5,731 nt of DNA, from NCBI GenBank assembly GCA_012735285.1, contig JAAYHT010000238.1:1-5731 (forward strand), read 5' to 3'. This DNA is from Clostridiales bacterium. GTDB lineage: Bacteria > Bacillota > Clostridia > Peptostreptococcales > Anaerovoracaceae. Position 1 is the first letter of the stretch. Each line of letters opens with the position of its first letter. A program made the position numbers and the translations under genes. Below the pieces are notes generated by a model. The model was not told where the DNA came from, did not search any database, and saw nothing but the letters and a program-made list of their open reading frames with translations. Below are positions 1 to 5,731 of this stretch, one piece after another.

Positions 1-563
1 CTGTAATAGTGCCCCATAAGGCTTAAACACTTATCCACTTCACCATTTGCTATATAGTTACGTATTAAGGTACTGCTCACAATCTGCCCTTGAACCATAT
101 ACGGCTCAAGTACATGAATGCCAAAGCCTTCTTTCATTCCAACCTTCATCAATATTTCTGGATTACCCTCACCTTTATAGCCAAATCGGTAATTAAATCC
201 ACAATAGGCCTCTTTCATCCTTAGGGATTTAATTAATATTTCTTTTATAAATTGCTTTGGCTTCATTTTCTGTATCTTTTCATCAAAAGGAATTGATACG
301 AGATAATCCACCCCTAAGTTTTTCAATATCTCATATTTTTCATCCCAGTATAGAATGTTCTTAACCACAGTTTTTTTAGCAAGAACATTCTTAGGATGAT
401 TGCTAAATGTAAATACAGCACTTTTTAAGTTTGCAGCAATGGCACTATTTACAGCACGACGTATAAGTTCCTGGTGTCCTTTATGGACTCCATCAAAATT
501 TCCTAATGCTACTACTGTTTCTTCTATATCCTTTATTTCCTCTAAACTTTCAAAATACCTCAT
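1..563 (-). CDS. ribF: Bifunctional riboflavin kinase/FMN adenylyltransferase (N-terminal part; 3' end outside window)
   Basis: RibF converts riboflavin to FMN and then FAD. The frame is open from the ATG at 563 to the left edge, giving 187 full codons; the C-terminal riboflavin kinase domain lies outside the window. The visible part is the adenylyltransferase domain: LGNFDGVHKGHQ (20-31) with the nucleotidyltransferase HxGH-like motif, FTFSNHP (51-57), CGFNYRFGYKGEG (121-133) and SSTLIRNYI (163-171). These are the usual RibF signatures and none is damaged. The start ATG overlaps the truB TGA stop (ATGA, 563-560), a classic coupling arrangement. ribF next to truB is common in bacterial nusA-infB operons, where rpsO and pnp often follow, but that cannot be seen here. 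The frame is easy to miss because it has no stop inside the window. Confidence 0.95.
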   Translation of the reverse strand, partial: MRYFESLEEIKDIEETVVALGNFDGVHKGHQELIRRAVNSAIAANLKSAVFTFSNHPKNVLAKKTVVKNILYWDEKYEILKNLGVDYLVSIPFDEKIQKMKPKQFIKEILIKSLRMKEAYCGFNYRFGYKGEGNPEILMKVGMKEGFGIHVLEPYMVQGQIVSSTLIRNYIANGEVDKCLSLMGHYY

Positions 564-1498
564 AAGCAAAATACCTTATCAGCTAAATAAATTCCTTTAT
601 TTGTATCGAAAATAGCTACACCTAAAAAGCGATTTTGACAGTATACGTTAAAGGCGCGTTCAAGGCCTTCTTTTTTTATTTTTAACTTTGAATTAACTTT
701 AACTATAGGTTCACTTATTACCTCGACTTCTTTAGGCCTTAGGTAGCCCCCATTAGAAAACCATTTTTCTCTTTCTGGCTTGATTCTCAATCTCCCAAAT
801 TGCTCTAAAGGAAAATCCAAAGGTAATAAAAGACTTTTCCAATCTTTTTTTAGTTCTTCCAATGTTGATGTATTTTCAAGTCTGAAAGCTCCGCTACGCT
901 TTCTCACAAGAAAGCTCATGGATGCACCATAGCCTAACTCTTCACCAACATCATGGCATATACTTCTGACATAGGTTCCTTTTGAACAGTTGATATCAAA
1001 AATAATTCTGCCTCTATCAATATCTATTGTCAAGACTTTAATACTGTGGATTATTGCAGGTCTTGGTTTTATTTCCACCTGCTTACCTTCTCTGGCATAT
1101 TCATATAGTCTCTTGCCTTTAACACGCACTGCTGATACAGTGGGTGGAGTTTGTAAGATTTCACCTGTGTATTGTTTAAATACTCTAAGAATCTGTTCTT
1201 CACTTATATTCTTAATTTTATTACAATTATCCTCTAGAACATTACCCCAAATATCTTGTGTATCCGTTTTAATTCCAAGGATCATCTCACAACGATATTC
1301 CTTGTTATCTATTTCCAGATACTCCATCATTCTTGTGGCATTTCCTATCAGTAGCGGCAGGACACCTGTTGCCATAGGATCCAGGGTACCTGCGTGTCCT
1401 ACTCGCTTAATACCAGAAAGTCTGCGGAAAAAACCTACACAGTCATGTGAAGTCATGCCAGCTGGTTTTAATAGATTTATGCTTCCTCCTAGAAACAT
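560..1498 (-). CDS. truB: tRNA pseudouridine(55) synthase TruB
   Basis: TruB isomerises U55 to pseudouridine in the T-loop of elongator tRNAs and also acts as a tRNA folding chaperone in E. coli. The 312-residue protein has the standard motifs: INLLKPAGMTSHD (7-19), the catalytic loop GHAGTLDPMATGVL (34-47) with nucleophile Asp40, KEY (66-68) with the conserved active-site Tyr68, the KTDTQD segment (77-82), GTYVRSICHDVGEELG (174-189) and RKRSGAF (199-205). A PUA-like C-terminal domain follows (about 226-312). The ATG at 1498 is preferred because homologues also have a Gly-containing segment just before the IN-xx-KP motif, and because AAAGGG lies 8 nt upstream. A perfect AGGAGG sits inside codons 3-5, which is unusual. 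The start is 5 nt after the nrnA stop, and the stop overlaps the ribF start in ATGA. Confidence 0.97.
   Translation of the reverse strand: MFLGGSINLLKPAGMTSHDCVGFFRRLSGIKRVGHAGTLDPMATGVLPLLIGNATRMMEYLEIDNKEYRCEMILGIKTDTQDIWGNVLEDNCNKIKNISEEQILRVFKQYTGEILQTPPTVSAVRVKGKRLYEYAREGKQVEIKPRPAIIHSIKVLTIDIDRGRIIFDINCSKGTYVRSICHDVGEELGYGASMSFLVRKRSGAFRLENTSTLEELKKDWKSLLLPLDFPLEQFGRLRIKPEREKWFSNGGYLRPKEVEVISEPIVKVNSKLKIKKEGLERAFNVYCQNRFLGVAIFDTNKGIYLADKVFCL
574..577 (-). promoter_or_regulatory. Weak ribosome binding site of ribF inside the truB end
   Basis: AAGG (minus strand 577-574) lies 10 nt before the ribF ATG at 563, within the last truB codons. It is short and somewhat far, so the ATGA stop-start overlap with truB (563-560) probably does much of the work through re-initiation. 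Confidence 0.45.
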
Positions 1499-1503
1499 TT
1501 AGT

Positions 1504-2487
1504 CTACCCTTTCAAGTTAGATAAGTAATTATGAACAGAGTCTTTGATTAGCTGCTTTGCGTTTTCAATCGTCCCTTCAATTACACATCCAGCGGCTTTT
1601 TTATGTCCTCCACCTCCGAATTGATTAGCAATCATAGAGACATCTGCCTTTGACTTAGCTCGCATCCCAACTTTAACTTGGTCAGTCTCTTCCTTTAAAA
1701 AAACGGCAATTTCTATAGCTCTAATGTCTCTTAGCTTCTCAACCACACCGTCAGCCTCATCCATAGTAGCATTGCATTGCTTAAGCATGTCTTGAGTTAC
1801 ATATGCAATATTGGCCCTTCCATTGCTAAAGATCTCCATAGTCGATAAGGCAGCACATACTAACTTGACCTTTTCGGGACGAATATTTTGGTAGATTTCT
1901 ACCGCAACTTTATTATGATCCATGCCAGTATCATAGAGTTCTGCAACTATTAAATGTGTCTCTTTAGTTGTATTAGAATACTGAAAGTTGCCTGTATCAG
2001 TGGCAATTGCAGCATACAGTGCTTCTGCAATCTTAGCGTCTATTGTCTGTCCCATCGCTTTTAAAAGATAATAGACTATCTCTGCAGTAGCTGCAGAATC
2101 GGAGTTCACATAATTTAAATCTGCAAAATATTCATTTGTCAGGTGATGATCTATGGAAACTGTTACTTTTCCATTTAAAAAGATCTCTTTACGGTTTTCT
2201 AGCCTGGCTAAATCGCTGCAATCAACTGCAAGGCACACGTCAATATTGTCACTTGATGAATATTCGTTGATGCAATAGCCTTCATCTAGAAAAGCCAAAT
2301 TAGAAGGCAAATCTTCTTCGATTAAAATATGGGCCTCCTTGCCTTGTAGTCTCATTGCAATACATAGAGCAACCGATGATCCCAAGGCGTCTCCGTCAAT
2401 TCTTACATGCGGAAAAATTAATATTGATTTTGCCTTTTTTAGTTCTTCGACTATTTTATCTAAACTAGTATTCATTTCCCATATCAT
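1504..2487 (-). CDS. nrnA: DHH/DHHA1 family oligoribonuclease and pAp phosphatase (NrnA type)
   Basis: This cytoplasmic, metal-dependent phosphoesterase belongs to the NrnA type, whose studied members degrade 2-5-nt RNAs, including linear dinucleotides, and dephosphorylate 3'-phosphoadenosine 5'-phosphate. At 327 residues it has normal length. Visible motifs, numbered from the first ATG, are HVRIDGDALGS (27-37, with metal ligands expected at H27, D31 and D33), VDCSD with D89, DHH at 113-115, TDTG with D164, and the DHHA1 substrate-binding signature GGGGHKKAAG (291-300). All expected catalytic residues are present. There are two possible starts in frame: ATG 2487 (23-nt overlap with rbfA) and ATG 2475 (11-nt overlap). 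Homologous N-termini begin close to the second, and neither has a good Shine-Dalgarno, so translation probably depends on coupling to rbfA. The coordinates given use the outer start. The gene ends 5 nt before truB. A pAp-only or cyclic-dinucleotide-linked role cannot be separated from sequence alone. Confidence 0.93.
   Translation of the reverse strand: MIWEMNTSLDKIVEELKKAKSILIFPHVRIDGDALGSSVALCIAMRLQGKEAHILIEEDLPSNLAFLDEGYCINEYSSSDNIDVCLAVDCSDLARLENRKEIFLNGKVTVSIDHHLTNEYFADLNYVNSDSAATAEIVYYLLKAMGQTIDAKIAEALYAAIATDTGNFQYSNTTKETHLIVAELYDTGMDHNKVAVEIYQNIRPEKVKLVCAALSTMEIFSNGRANIAYVTQDMLKQCNATMDEADGVVEKLRDIRAIEIAVFLKEETDQVKVGMRAKSKADVSMIANQFGGGGHKKAAGCVIEGTIENAKQLIKDSVHNYLSNLKG
1507..1512 (-). 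promoter_or_regulatory. Probable ribosome binding site of truB
   Basis: AAAGGG on the minus strand (1512-1507) forms the last two sense codons (Lys-Gly) of the upstream DHH-family gene. It lies 8 nt before the truB ATG at 1498. It is a moderate match, weaker than the AGGAGG found inside truB at 1490-1485, but it is the one with correct spacing to an ATG. Confidence 0.55.
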
Positions 2488-2854
2488 TCTTTTCTAAATT
2501 TGATATTACCTTTGAAATACGGCGCCCGTATTCAAGAGAAGTGTCTATTTTAAACACTAAATCAGGTACATGACGTAGTTTTATTTGTCTGCCAATCTCT
2601 CTACGTATCAAACCCTTTGCACTATTAAATGCATCCAGTACCTCTTGCTTACGCTCATCACTGGCATATTCTTGGGATGTTTCTCCTAGTACAGTTATGT
2701 AAATTTTTGCATAACTGTAATCTCCTGAAACTTCAACGGCAGAAATGCTGACAATTCCAGATAATCTGGGGTCTTTTATTTCTCTATATAGCAAATCACT
2801 TACAAGCCTACGTATTTCTTCTCCAATCCAGCCTGCTTTGTACCGTTTTTTCAT
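2465..2854 (-). CDS. rbfA: Ribosome-binding factor A (30S subunit maturation factor)
   Basis: RbfA is a small KH-type protein that binds the immature 30S subunit and helps 16S rRNA 5'-end maturation and cold adaptation in studied bacteria. The 129-residue length is normal. Family signatures are present: the N-terminal helix with EEIRRLVSDLL (12-22), REIKDPRL (24-31), the strand ISAVEVSGDYSYAKIYI (37-53), and the C-terminal block RHVPDLVFKIDTSLEYG (94-110). The ATG at 2854 follows a GAGG site at good spacing and lies 4 nt after the infB stop. B. subtilis has ylxP between infB and rbfA; here there is no room for it. The 3' end overlaps the start of the following DHH-family gene. Its place between IF-2 and TruB fits a ribosome-assembly and translation operon. 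Confidence 0.96.
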   Translation of the reverse strand: MKKRYKAGWIGEEIRRLVSDLLYREIKDPRLSGIVSISAVEVSGDYSYAKIYITVLGETSQEYASDERKQEVLDAFNSAKGLIRREIGRQIKLRHVPDLVFKIDTSLEYGRRISKVISNLEKNDMGNEY

Positions 2855-2858
2855 TTTT

Positions 2859-5498
2859 TTACCTCGCTATTTCTTCCATCTGGAAGGCTTCGATTATATC
2901 TCCTTCTTTAATATCGTTATAGTTCTCAATTCCGATACCACATTCATAACCTTGCATAACTTCCCTAACATCATCTTTGTATCTCTTCAATGATGAAATT
3001 TTACCTGTATGAATAACTACACCATCTCTAATAAGTCTTATATCTGCATTTCTTTGTACCTTGCCTTCAAGAACATATGCTCCACCAACTTTGCCGACGC
3101 CTGGTACTTTAAATATGTTGCGGATTTCAATTTTGCCCATAATAACTTCTTTATATTCAGGATCTAACATTCCCTTAATAGCTGCTTCAATGTCGTCTAA
3201 AACATCGTAGATGATTTGATAGGTTCTTATTTCTACCTTTTCACGTTCAGCTATTTCGGTGACCTTGCTTGTTGGTCTAACATTAAATCCTATGATAATA
3301 GCGTTTGCAGTATTGGCAAGCATTATGTCAGACTCTGATACAGTACCAACTCCACTATGAATTATTTTAATTTTTACATCATCTGTTTGTAATTTCTCCA
3401 GTGATTGGATCAAAGCACCAACTGAACCTTGCACATCGGCTTTAATTATTAAGTTTAATTCCTTTGCCTCTCCCTCTTGGATTTGGCTAAACAATTCTTC
3501 TAAAGTAACGCTCGAATCTTTGGCCATTACCTCTTCTCTAAGCTTCTGTTTTCTTTGTTCAGCTATTTCTCTTGCGATTTTTTCATCTTTTACTGCATGG
3601 AATTCATCCCCTGCTTCGGCAACTTCGGTAAGCCCAATAATTTCAACCGCTGTAGCGGGACCTGCCTTACGGATTCTTTCTCCTTTAGAGTTAACCATAG
3701 CCCTTACTTTACCACTACATACTCCTGCCACCAATGGCATTCCCGTCTCCAGTGTTCCATTTTGAACCAGCAAGGTTGCAACAGGACCCTTTGATTTATC
3801 CAAGCGGGCCTCAATAACAGTACCTTTAGCCAATCTGTTCGGATTTGCCTTCAATTCCATCATTTCTGCCTGAAGCAATATCATTTCCAGCAGATTAACA
3901 ATACCTTCACCCTTTTTAGCTGATACAGGAACGCAGATTGTTTCCCCGCCCCATTCTTCAACAAGTATGCCATGTTCTGCTAGGTCTTGCTTTACTTTGT
4001 CAGGGTTGGCTGTTTCCTTATCCATCTTGTTTATAGCTACTATAATAGGAACCCCTGCAGCCTTAGCATGATTAATAGATTCCACTGTCTGAGGTTTAAC
4101 ACTATCGTCCGCTGCAACTACTAAAACTGCAATATCTGTTACATGTGCTCCTCTAGCACGCATAGCAGTAAAGGCCTCATGCCCAGGAGTATCTAAGAAT
4201 ACAATTCTTTGATCGTTTATAACGACCTCTGATGCACCGATATGTTGGGTAATTCCACCAGATTCAGTATCTGTTACGTTAGTTTTACGTATAGCATCAA
4301 GAAGAGATGTCTTTCCATGGTCAACGTGCCCCATTACAGTGATAATTGGAGGTCTTGGCACTAAATCCTCTTCTGGATCTTCGAAATCCTCCAGACCCTC
4401 CTCGACAATATCTTCTTCAACTTTAGCCACAACAATATTTACTCCTAAGCTTTCACCAAGTAAAACAACAGTATCCTCATCTAAGTTCTGGTTAACGTTA
4501 GCCATCACGCCTAGCTCCATTAAGGCAAGAATTATTTCTGATGTACTCCTACCAATTTGTTCTGATAAACCCCTTACTGTAATAGGAACGTTTACAATTT
4601 TTGAGCCTGGCTCAAGATTTTCAAGCAGTAATTTATCTTCTGACTCCGCAGCTGGCTCGGCTTTTTGTTTACGTGATTTCTTAGGGGCAGCAGGTTTTTC
4701 CATAGATCTCCTAGTTTCTACTACTTTCTTTTTCTGTTCTGGTTTATCCTTTTCCTTCTTAGCTTTTTTACTTTTCTTGCTCGAAATACCTGATTCATCT
4801 ATATCATCTTCAAAGTCTTTCTTCTTAAGATCTCTTTCAGACATTTTCTTTTTAGGTGCTTTCTTCTCTATCCTGTCTTCAGCTTGTTTCGCAACTTGCT
4901 TTTCTTTCTTTTTCTCTGCTTTTTTAACAGATGGCTCTGGCTTCGTTTCAACTACCGTATCTGCTTTTGGAGTCATCTTTTCTTCAGGTATTTTCTTTTC
5001 TTGAACTTTTGCTTCTACTTCTTCTACAATTTCTGCTTTCTTTGGTTCTTTATCTCTTACAGGTTGTAAAGATGCGGATTTAGGTAGAGGAACTCCTATA
5101 GGAGGTTGTGAAGTTTTTTGTCCTGAAGGAACAGCAGAAGATGCCTTGGGTTTCTGCGAAGTTTTAGTTGGTTTTTCTTTAGCTGGTTTCTGTTCTGCCT
5201 TTGCTTTCTGTTCTTTCGCAACAGCAGCTTTTTTTGTAGCAACAGCAGCAGGCTTAACAGAAATTTTTACTTCTTCCTGTTCAGCCTTCTCCGGTTTTTT
5301 AGTTGCCACTTTTACAATTTTTGTTTCTGCTGATTTTCTTCTACTATGCAATATCATATTCCTAATTGCTTTCGCATCTATATCTGATAAAACACTATTA
5401 TGGCTCTTCGCTTCAATTCCCATTGCATTAAGCTTTTCCAGTAATTGTTTACTCTCCATATCCAAAATTTTAGCTAATTCATATACTCTTATTGACAT
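2859..5498 (-). CDS. infB: Translation initiation factor IF-2
   Basis: IF-2 is the GTPase that places fMet-tRNA on the 30S subunit and promotes 50S joining. The protein has 879 residues from the ATG at 5498, chosen over an in-frame GTG at 5504 because of the ribosome-site spacing. Domains in order: a first IF2_N helical module (about 1-50, SIRVYELAKIL); a low-complexity linker rich in Lys, Glu, Ala and Pro (about 52-298); a second IF2_N module (about 301-356); an acidic stretch (361-378); then the G domain. All G motifs are intact: G1 GHVDHGKT 390-397, G2 GGITQHI 414-420, G3 DTPGH 436-440, G4 NKMD 490-493, G5 SAKKGEG 526-532. The beta-barrel domain II (about 551-640), the IF-2 domain 3 region (DVQGSVGAL) and the C-terminal fMet-tRNA-binding barrel (ending YNDIKEGDIIEAF) follow. 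Length and architecture are normal for Firmicutes. The TAA stop lies 4 nt before rbfA. A possible internal start at 4703 is listed separately. Confidence 0.98.
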   Translation of the reverse strand: MSIRVYELAKILDMESKQLLEKLNAMGIEAKSHNSVLSDIDAKAIRNMILHSRRKSAETKIVKVATKKPEKAEQEEVKISVKPAAVATKKAAVAKEQKAKAEQKPAKEKPTKTSQKPKASSAVPSGQKTSQPPIGVPLPKSASLQPVRDKEPKKAEIVEEVEAKVQEKKIPEEKMTPKADTVVETKPEPSVKKAEKKKEKQVAKQAEDRIEKKAPKKKMSERDLKKKDFEDDIDESGISSKKSKKAKKEKDKPEQKKKVVETRRSMEKPAAPKKSRKQKAEPAAESEDKLLLENLEPGSKIVNVPITVRGLSEQIGRSTSEIILALMELGVMANVNQNLDEDTVVLLGESLGVNIVVAKVEEDIVEEGLEDFEDPEEDLVPRPPIITVMGHVDHGKTSLLDAIRKTNVTDTESGGITQHIGASEVVINDQRIVFLDTPGHEAFTAMRARGAHVTDIAVLVVAADDSVKPQTVESINHAKAAGVPIIVAINKMDKETANPDKVKQDLAEHGILVEEWGGETICVPVSAKKGEGIVNLLEMILLQAEMMELKANPNRLAKGTVIEARLDKSKGPVATLLVQNGTLETGMPLVAGVCSGKVRAMVNSKGERIRKAGPATAVEIIGLTEVAEAGDEFHAVKDEKIAREIAEQRKQKLREEVMAKDSSVTLEELFSQIQEGEAKELNLIIKADVQGSVGALIQSLEKLQTDDVKIKIIHSGVGTVSESDIMLANTANAIIIGFNVRPTSKVTEIAEREKVEIRTYQIIYDVLDDIEAAIKGMLDPEYKEVIMGKIEIRNIFKVPGVGKVGGAYVLEGKVQRNADIRLIRDGVVIHTGKISSLKRYKDDVREVMQGYECGIGIENYNDIKEGDIIEAFQMEEIAR
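2861..2865 (-). promoter_or_regulatory. Ribosome binding site of rbfA, overlapping the infB stop
   Basis: GAGGT on the minus strand (2865-2861) is formed by the last infB codons (GCG AGG) and the first base of its TAA stop. After GAGG come 7 nt, almost all A, and then the rbfA ATG at 2854. Ribosomes finishing infB would uncover this site, which favours translational coupling. Confidence 0.75.
4701..4712 (-). promoter_or_regulatory. Possible internal ribosome binding site and start codon within infB
   Basis: Minus-strand AGGAG (4712-4708), a 4-nt ATCT spacer and an in-frame ATG (4703-4701) lie near the end of the low-complexity linker, at codon 266 of IF-2. Initiation here would give a 614-residue product that keeps the second IF2_N module, the G domain and all C-terminal domains but lacks the first module and most of the linker. 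Short IF-2 isoforms from in-frame internal starts are known in E. coli and Bacillus subtilis. The spacer is on the short side, and AGG-rich codons are common in Glu/Arg-rich coding sequence, so this is a candidate only. Confidence 0.35.
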
Positions 5499-5505
5499 AC
5501 ACACA

Positions 5506-5512
5506 CCTCTCT
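5506..5512 (-). promoter_or_regulatory. Ribosome binding site of infB
   Basis: AGAGAGG on the minus strand (5512-5506) is followed by a 7-nt TGTGTGT spacer and then ATG at 5498. The spacing is ideal for that ATG. An in-frame GTG at 5504-5502 would need this same motif as its binding site but starts only one base after it, so the motif decides in favour of the ATG. Confidence 0.8.
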
Positions 5513-5516
5513 ATTC

Positions 5517-5731
5517 TTACTCACTATTCTGACCGCTACCATCAATCTCTCTCAATATGGCCGCCGCTAAATTTTTATCAGTTATTCCAAATATACCTCG
5601 GCCTACTTCCCCAGTCATCTTGGACAAAGACTCCTTTGTTCCATATAAGCGAAATTGAACTCTCTGGGCTTCAGCTAACCTTTTGAACTTTTGGATAGTA
5701 TTCTCAGTCAAATCTACGGCCAGAATAAGGA
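5517..5731 (-). CDS. ylxQ: YlxQ-like L7Ae-family RNA-binding protein (C-terminal part; 5' end outside window)
   Basis: This is the last 71 codons of a gene that enters from the right edge; the TAA stop is at 5519-5517. The visible protein begins LILAVDLTENT, continues through VQFRLYGTKESL and GITDKNLAAAIL, and ends DGSGQNSE. This is the pattern of the C-terminal half of L7Ae/L30e-fold proteins of the YlxQ type: a hydrophobic strand ending in (A)xDxSxNT, then a basic helix, then a strand with GTKExL, then a GITDxxxA helix. A TTG at 5711 opens part of this frame, but conserved family sequence continues upstream of it to the window edge, so it is not the start. Family members bind kink-turn RNA; the role of YlxQ itself is poorly defined. 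Its place just before infB matches the usual nusA-ylxR-ylxQ-infB order of Firmicutes, which supports the call. The stop lies 18 nt before the infB ATG, so the two genes are surely co-transcribed. Confidence 0.88.
   Translation of the reverse strand, partial: LILAVDLTENTIQKFKRLAEAQRVQFRLYGTKESLSKMTGEVGRGIFGITDKNLAAAILREIDGSGQNSE

Noticed and set aside
371..377. A7 run on the coding strand of ribF as a possible frameshift site or sequencing error
   Set aside because: The frame reads through it without break, and the family motifs on both sides (FTFSNHP and CGFNYRFGY) are in the same frame.
990..1502. Plus-strand open frame of 170 codons opposite truB
   Set aside because: It is fully antisense to a TruB gene with intact motifs. 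The translated sequence is hydrophobic and Ser-rich without family features, so it is a shadow frame.
1697..1703. Run of seven A on the plus strand (seven T on the coding strand) inside nrnA as a possible terminator
   Set aside because: There is no GC-rich hairpin before the T-run, and it lies inside an intact, conserved reading frame (AVFLKEE).
4339..5004. Plus-strand open frame of 221 codons opposite infB
   Set aside because: It is Ser/Phe/Leu-rich low-complexity sequence, which is what the complement of Lys/Glu-rich codons gives. It lies fully opposite the IF-2 linker and second module, and shows no recognisable domain.
5502..5504. GTG as the start of infB, two codons before the ATG
   Set aside because: The AGAGAGG motif ends one base before this GTG, leaving no spacer, while it lies 7 nt from the ATG at 5498. 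The SIRVYELA beginning also matches the usual IF-2 N-terminus.
5146..5532. Plus-strand open frame of 128 codons opposite the start of infB, with Ala/Phe-rich, membrane-like sequence
   Set aside because: Its apparent hydrophobicity comes from the complement of Lys/Ala/Glu codons in the IF-2 linker. There is no independent support for a gene.
5709..5711. TTG at 5711 as the start of a separate 64-residue gene
   Set aside because: The frame stays open to the window edge and the residues before it (LILAVD) match the conserved L7Ae-fold strand, so it is an internal Leu codon of ylxQ.

Overview
This window is a tightly packed, one-directional block of housekeeping genes, all read from the minus strand. 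It is the infB part of the conserved Firmicutes nusA–infB type operon. Three things suggest a low-GC Gram-positive, most likely of clostridial type: the visibly AT-rich sequence, the AGG/GAGG-type ribosome binding sites, and the gene order ylxQ–infB–rbfA–nrnA–truB–ribF. I cannot name a genus from the sequence alone.

In transcription order, from right to left, the layout is as follows. The 3' end of ylxQ (an L7Ae-type RNA-binding protein) enters from the right edge (5731 to 5517). infB (translation initiation factor IF-2) runs from 5498 to 2859. rbfA (a 30S maturation factor) runs from 2854 to 2465. nrnA (a DHH/DHHA1 oligoribonuclease and pAp phosphatase) runs from 2487 or 2475 to 1504. truB (tRNA pseudouridine-55 synthase) runs from 1498 to 560. 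The 5' two-thirds of ribF (riboflavin kinase/FAD synthetase) starts at 563 and leaves through the left edge. The junctions are an 18-nt gap, a 4-nt gap, a 23- or 11-nt overlap, a 5-nt gap and a 4-nt ATGA overlap. No stretch is long enough for a separate promoter or terminator, and I see neither, so the set is probably one polycistronic message with translational coupling.

The genes share a translation and RNA theme: initiation (IF-2), small-subunit maturation (RbfA), tRNA modification (TruB), a kink-turn RNA-binding protein (YlxQ) and removal of very short RNAs (NrnA). Flavin cofactor synthesis (RibF) follows, as it commonly does in bacteria.

I do not see an undescribed system here. All six proteins carry the expected family motifs in intact form. 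The observations worth a second look are small-scale: a plausible internal translation start in infB that would make a short IF-2 isoform, a perfect AGGAGG just inside truB, and an ambiguous, overlapping nrnA start. No RNA genes, mobile elements, CRISPR arrays or clear repeats were seen.
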